Assembly: GCA_010015745.1 (NCBI GenBank) | Contig: ML978171.1 | Location: forward strand, 124,001-188,000 | Length of the DNA stretch: 64,000 nucleotides | Source: Setomelanomma holmii | Lineage: Eukaryota > Ascomycota > Dothideomycetes > Pleosporales > Phaeosphaeriaceae | Direction of reading: 5' to 3' | Part shown: piece after piece, positions 60,674 through 64,000 of the stretch | How the letters are laid out: each line of letters begins with the position of its first letter | Numbering within the stretch: the stretch's first letter is position 1 | Translations under genes and position numbers: made by a program | Notes under the pieces: generated by a model | Database searches by the model: none | Seen by the model: only the letters and a program-made list of their open reading frames with translations | Told to the model about the DNA's origin: nothing

Positions 60674-62396
60674 TCACAACACAAACCACTCCCTCCACAC
60701 CCTCCCCTCAGGGTGTGTATCAATCTTCATCCCTGGTGGCAATGGCGGCGTACCCCTCCCCTCGCCCCAATGTCCCACCGCCAAAAATACAGGAAACCTG
60801 CCACTTCCATCCATGTCCCCATGGATCTGCGTGCTCCAGATCCTCGCACGCTCCACCGGCCAGCCCGTCATCGGATCAACCTCTCTTTCCTCAAGCTCGA
60901 TCACGCGTCTTGCGACAAGTGCGTGCTGCTGTGCGTCCCAGAGGCCTTCGCGAGGTATGTCGCGCTCTAGGAGCGCGAGGGCTTCGCGCCGGGTGGCGGG
61001 GCAGCGACAGCGACATGCGGTCATGTATAGGCCGAGGATCAGGCCCATTTCGAAGGTGAAGTTTGCGCCTGGGGTGTTTGGAGACGTTGATTGTTTGTAG
61101 TCGAGGTAACCACGGGAGTGGTGGACAATGGCTTTGAAATCATCGAGATATTGGTCGAGTTGGGTTTGGCTCTGTAGGATTGCGCCGGTGGTGAAAATGT
61201 AGATACAATAGTGCTGAGCTTTGAGGGACTGTATCGTCATTTTGTCTTCTTCTGACAGTGTCGTTTCGGCTTCAAACTTGATTAGTGCACGAAGCCATGT
61301 TCGCTGGTTCTCGACGTAGTCTCTTTGGGTCTGGAGCTCTTCTTCTGTGTGGGGTGTCTGCTCTACTATCTTCTGGCCAAGGCTGCGTATGAGAATGACC
61401 GACATGTTCCGAATATTGATCATCGAACATTCTGCTTCGTGTAGCGAGCTGAACCCGCACTCTTGGGTACTGCAAGGGAAGTGTTGAGTGTAGCTGACTC
61501 GCTCGGTCTCGAGGCCGTGAAGTACTCCATTCACCATCATCCTTGTGAACATAGGAACGAGTGATTCTTCGATCATGTTAGAGTTCGAAGCGTATTTGGC
61601 TGCCAATTGACGTTTCCTGTGGGCGACTACGATATCAAGACCGCTTCTGTAGTGTGCCATAGCCGAGGAGTAATTGCCGCGTATAAGCTCTATAGCAATG
61701 AACAGCAAGCAACAAACCACCCCGACCTCCGGGAGGAACGAAGGCTCAGACATTCTTCGTACCAATAGGCTGACGGCCTTGTTGTAGTGAACGAGTAGAG
61801 TCTTGTGTTTTGAGATCGAGAACAATCCTGAGCGAGCATCCTTTAGTGATCCAGACTCGCTCTTGTTGATGTAGCTTAACGCCACCAATGCATGTCGAAC
61901 ACAGAGTTCAGACTGTGCCATTTTCAATGGCATTTGCGTCCAAAAGTCTCTGTCGAACCTCGTCGAGATTGTTGGAGCAGCGCGGTGGTGATAGAATTCC
62001 AGATACTGGATATTATCACCGAACGCATAGTAAACTGAAGGTCCACGAGGCGGACTAGGTGACTCGCTCAAGGCAAACGATCCAAAGTGAGAGTTCTTGG
62101 TGTTTTGAGCATATCCATCACACTTCCGACCGGTGGTCGTGCATCTAAACAATGTCAGGGGTGGACAATAGGGGCGCATGGCCTTATAATGTGATACCTT
62201 CTACAAAAAGGCTTTTCTTCGCCACATTTGACCCTACGAGCTCTTTCGAGTTATTGTCAGTCACTCATTCAGGAGGAGTCTGCGCCGATGAGAGACCATC
62301 TTGAACATACTTGCATGTTGCGCACCCAGTTCGCACTCTGGGAGCCGCTTTGCGCGGTCTCTTGACCAGTACAAAAGTCGTGTTGCCCGACGACAT
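60674..62396 (-). CDS. Zn2Cys6 fungal transcription factor
   Basis: Exons 62311-62396, 62198-62242 and 60674-62144 give 533 aa. The DNA-binding binuclear cluster spans all three exons and shows the six cysteines in order: TGCATCKARRVKCGEEKPFC, then RRCTTTGRKCDGY. The acceptor of the first intron was placed at CGAAAG|AGCTC because it gives the family CKARRVKC spacing. The rest is helical with no clear fungal_trans signature visible by eye. Target genes are unknown. An N-terminal basic stretch (VKRPRKAAPR) may act as a nuclear signal. It is adjacent to FAD1 only by position. Confidence 0.9.
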
Positions 62397-63436
62397 AGAC
62401 AAGACTTCAGATATCGATAATTCGGAAAAGTAAGATCCATATACGCTGAAACTATTTCATGTTGTCCAAGGCAGATGACAGAGCAGTTGCATGAGACGCG
62501 TTGAAGATCAGGCTGACTTGGCGCTATACTGATTGGGGCTTAGCGGCCGAAAGCCTGAATCGCATCGGGAAGGAACCCGATAGCTCGTGAAGTCAGGACA
62601 ACCATCAACACAGAAGACATGTTTGAAGAGCCCAAAGATGTGACTGTATCTCCCCATCGCCTTATTCGACCTACGCCCAAGCATCACGTGTTGGTATATC
62701 GTGCTTGGGAGCTTAAGGATCACGCCGTGCGCTGATGATTTTTCACAACCACGCTTGGCGTCCTGGTCGCATCGCGGTCGCGCTTTGACAGGACACCAAT
62801 CTCCTTTTCGCGTGGCCTTACTAGTGCATGGGCAACATCGGGCATCACGAAAGCACATATGGACCTCAAAATGTCTCAGTTACTGGTCACTCGAGGCCAT
62901 CGGACTGCTAGAGATTATTCGTTGAGAAAACGAGAATATTGAGCCGCAATTGGGTGATCGAAGGACGATTGAAGTTGTGAGTATTCGATCGACCCTTGAG
63001 ATAAACAAGCAAGCCATCCAGGAGTCCTTCGACTTTGAGGCTCCTAAATAACAGCTCAAAATCTTGTAAAGTGGTCAGCTTCCTATAGCTTACGAACTTA
63101 TCTCGTTGACGCACGTGATGAAGGACGTGATAACAAATTGCTTGGTGCGGTTATCTGGACCGATTTATACTCGGATGGTGCAACAAATCTTACTTCGAAG
63201 TGCTGATCAGAAAATCCAGAAACTGATTCCTCGGACAATCGAAAGATAAGACGTTGAGAGAATCATAAGGTAAGACTGCCACACCTGGCTTGTCGGACTC
63301 AAGGGAGCGTGTTCAGTTAGTTAGGTTGTTTCATGAGTCCCTAAGGCGAATATCAGTATATTTTAAGCCTACAAAAACCGCATATTTGTACGGTGGCTTG
63401 ATCATTCCATGCACGCATTCCAGCAACAATGGCGTT
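62397..63436. other. Intergenic stretch
   Basis: About 1 kb between the transcription factor start and the 3' end of the DUF6594 gene, both on the minus strand. Short frames at 62508-62858 and 62908-63114 have no recognisable family. No repeat or RNA gene is seen. Confidence 0.45.
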
Positions 63437-64000
63437 CTACGGCTTCAAAATTGGGACGTTGCCCAAAAATACGACCAACACTGCACAGTATCTGTTTCAT
63501 ATTGTTGGTGCTTTCACGTCGAGACAAATTGTGCGTCATACTTGCGGGGCAGCAACGGCGAGAACCTCATGTCGTTTCGCTCGAGTGAACAAGTACAATA
63601 CAGCAGAGAAAGCTAAGGTGGTGACCAGCAAGATTCCCAGGTAAATCGCATAAATCCTACCATCTGGATTCTTGACCTCGTTGATGAGATGATAAAGCAG
63701 ATAGATGGGTACAACAAGGAGCAGAAGCACCATGAATGTTACGATCGAGCTGACACGATTGGCGATACGCTGTCGGGAATAGTACACTTCCTCGCCGGAC
63801 GATTTTTGCTTTGTTCGCTAAGGTATATGTTGTAACCACATGGCTGAAGTCACATGTTATCCTATTGTAGTAGGCACTGCCCTGTGGGCAAGTGCACTTA
63901 CCTCTGAGCCGAGAGCTCCTGGAACATCACAATCACAACATGACAACAGACAGCAATACAATCGTTGATCACAGCCTCCGACCGACACTGCTCATGCAGT
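63437..64000 (-). CDS. DUF6594-family membrane protein, 3' part (cut by window edge)
   Basis: Two 3' exons are clear (63546-63817 and 63437-63491), and a further exon probably ends at 63902 after an 84-nt intron; the 5' part lies beyond the window or is unclear. The C-terminus shows the three hydrophobic spans of DUF6594: SIVTFMVLLLLVVPIYLLYH, IYAIYLGILLVTTLAFSAVL then LFTRAKRHEVLAVAA, and YCAVLVVFLGNVPILKP. The last intron (63492-63545) uses a GCAAGT donor; a GT donor four bases on breaks the frame. Function is unknown. These proteins are common and variable in filamentous fungi. Confidence 0.75.

Noticed and set aside
62508..63114. Short minus-strand frames as extra exons of the DUF6594 gene
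   Set aside because: They lie downstream of its stop codon at 63437 and show no hydrophobic or conserved block.

Overview
The window is nuclear DNA of a filamentous ascomycete (Pezizomycotina). The gene content suggests a Dothideomycete-like fungus, but that placement is inference. The supporting signs are densely packed genes on both strands, mostly 45-60 nt introns (GTAAGT-type donors, CTAAC/CTGAC branch sites, TAG/CAG acceptors), and filamentous-fungal families: a Git3-type GPCR, a fungal rhodopsin-domain protein, a Zn2Cys6 regulator, KTR mannosyltransferase and a DUF6594 protein. I assembled 26 recognisable gene models by splicing and also list weaker candidates. No rRNA, tRNA, CRISPR or intact transposon was seen.

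Layout: 1-13.8 kb holds PPS1 dual-specificity phosphatase, the small DNA polymerase delta subunit, DcpS scavenger decapping enzyme, a Git3/GPR1-type GPCR, a UCH deubiquitinase, an Arc1-type tRNA-binding cofactor and UDP-glucose 4-epimerase. 15-31 kb holds a SUN-domain protein, MCM6, a TauD-type dioxygenase, PRP22 helicase and a KTR mannosyltransferase. 31-44.4 kb holds PAT1, a secreted aspartic protease, a three-exon XPF-like/HhH protein resembling SHOC1/Zip2, Hikeshi/OPI10, a cyanamide-hydratase-like HD protein and a TPR protein. 44.4-47.6 kb is a gene-poor gap. 47.6-64 kb holds a rhodopsin-domain membrane protein, an Osh4/KES1 sterol-binding protein, secreted asparaginase, PNP oxidase, sulfite reductase beta subunit, FAD synthase, a Zn2Cys6 factor and the 3' part of a DUF6594 gene.

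This is mainly a housekeeping region. Functional neighbours include an FMN/FAD/sulfur group at 53-60.6 kb (PNP oxidase, sulfite reductase, FAD synthase), DNA replication genes (POLD4, MCM6) and mRNA decay genes (DcpS, PAT1). Several pairs are head-to-head and share short promoters. I found no clear new multi-gene system. The points most worth a second look are four GC-AG introns among about 37 placed, two of them in the epimerase gene; the SHOC1/Zip2-like protein; a possible mitochondrial presequence in front of Arc1; and a short membrane-segment exon at 29.0-29.15 kb.
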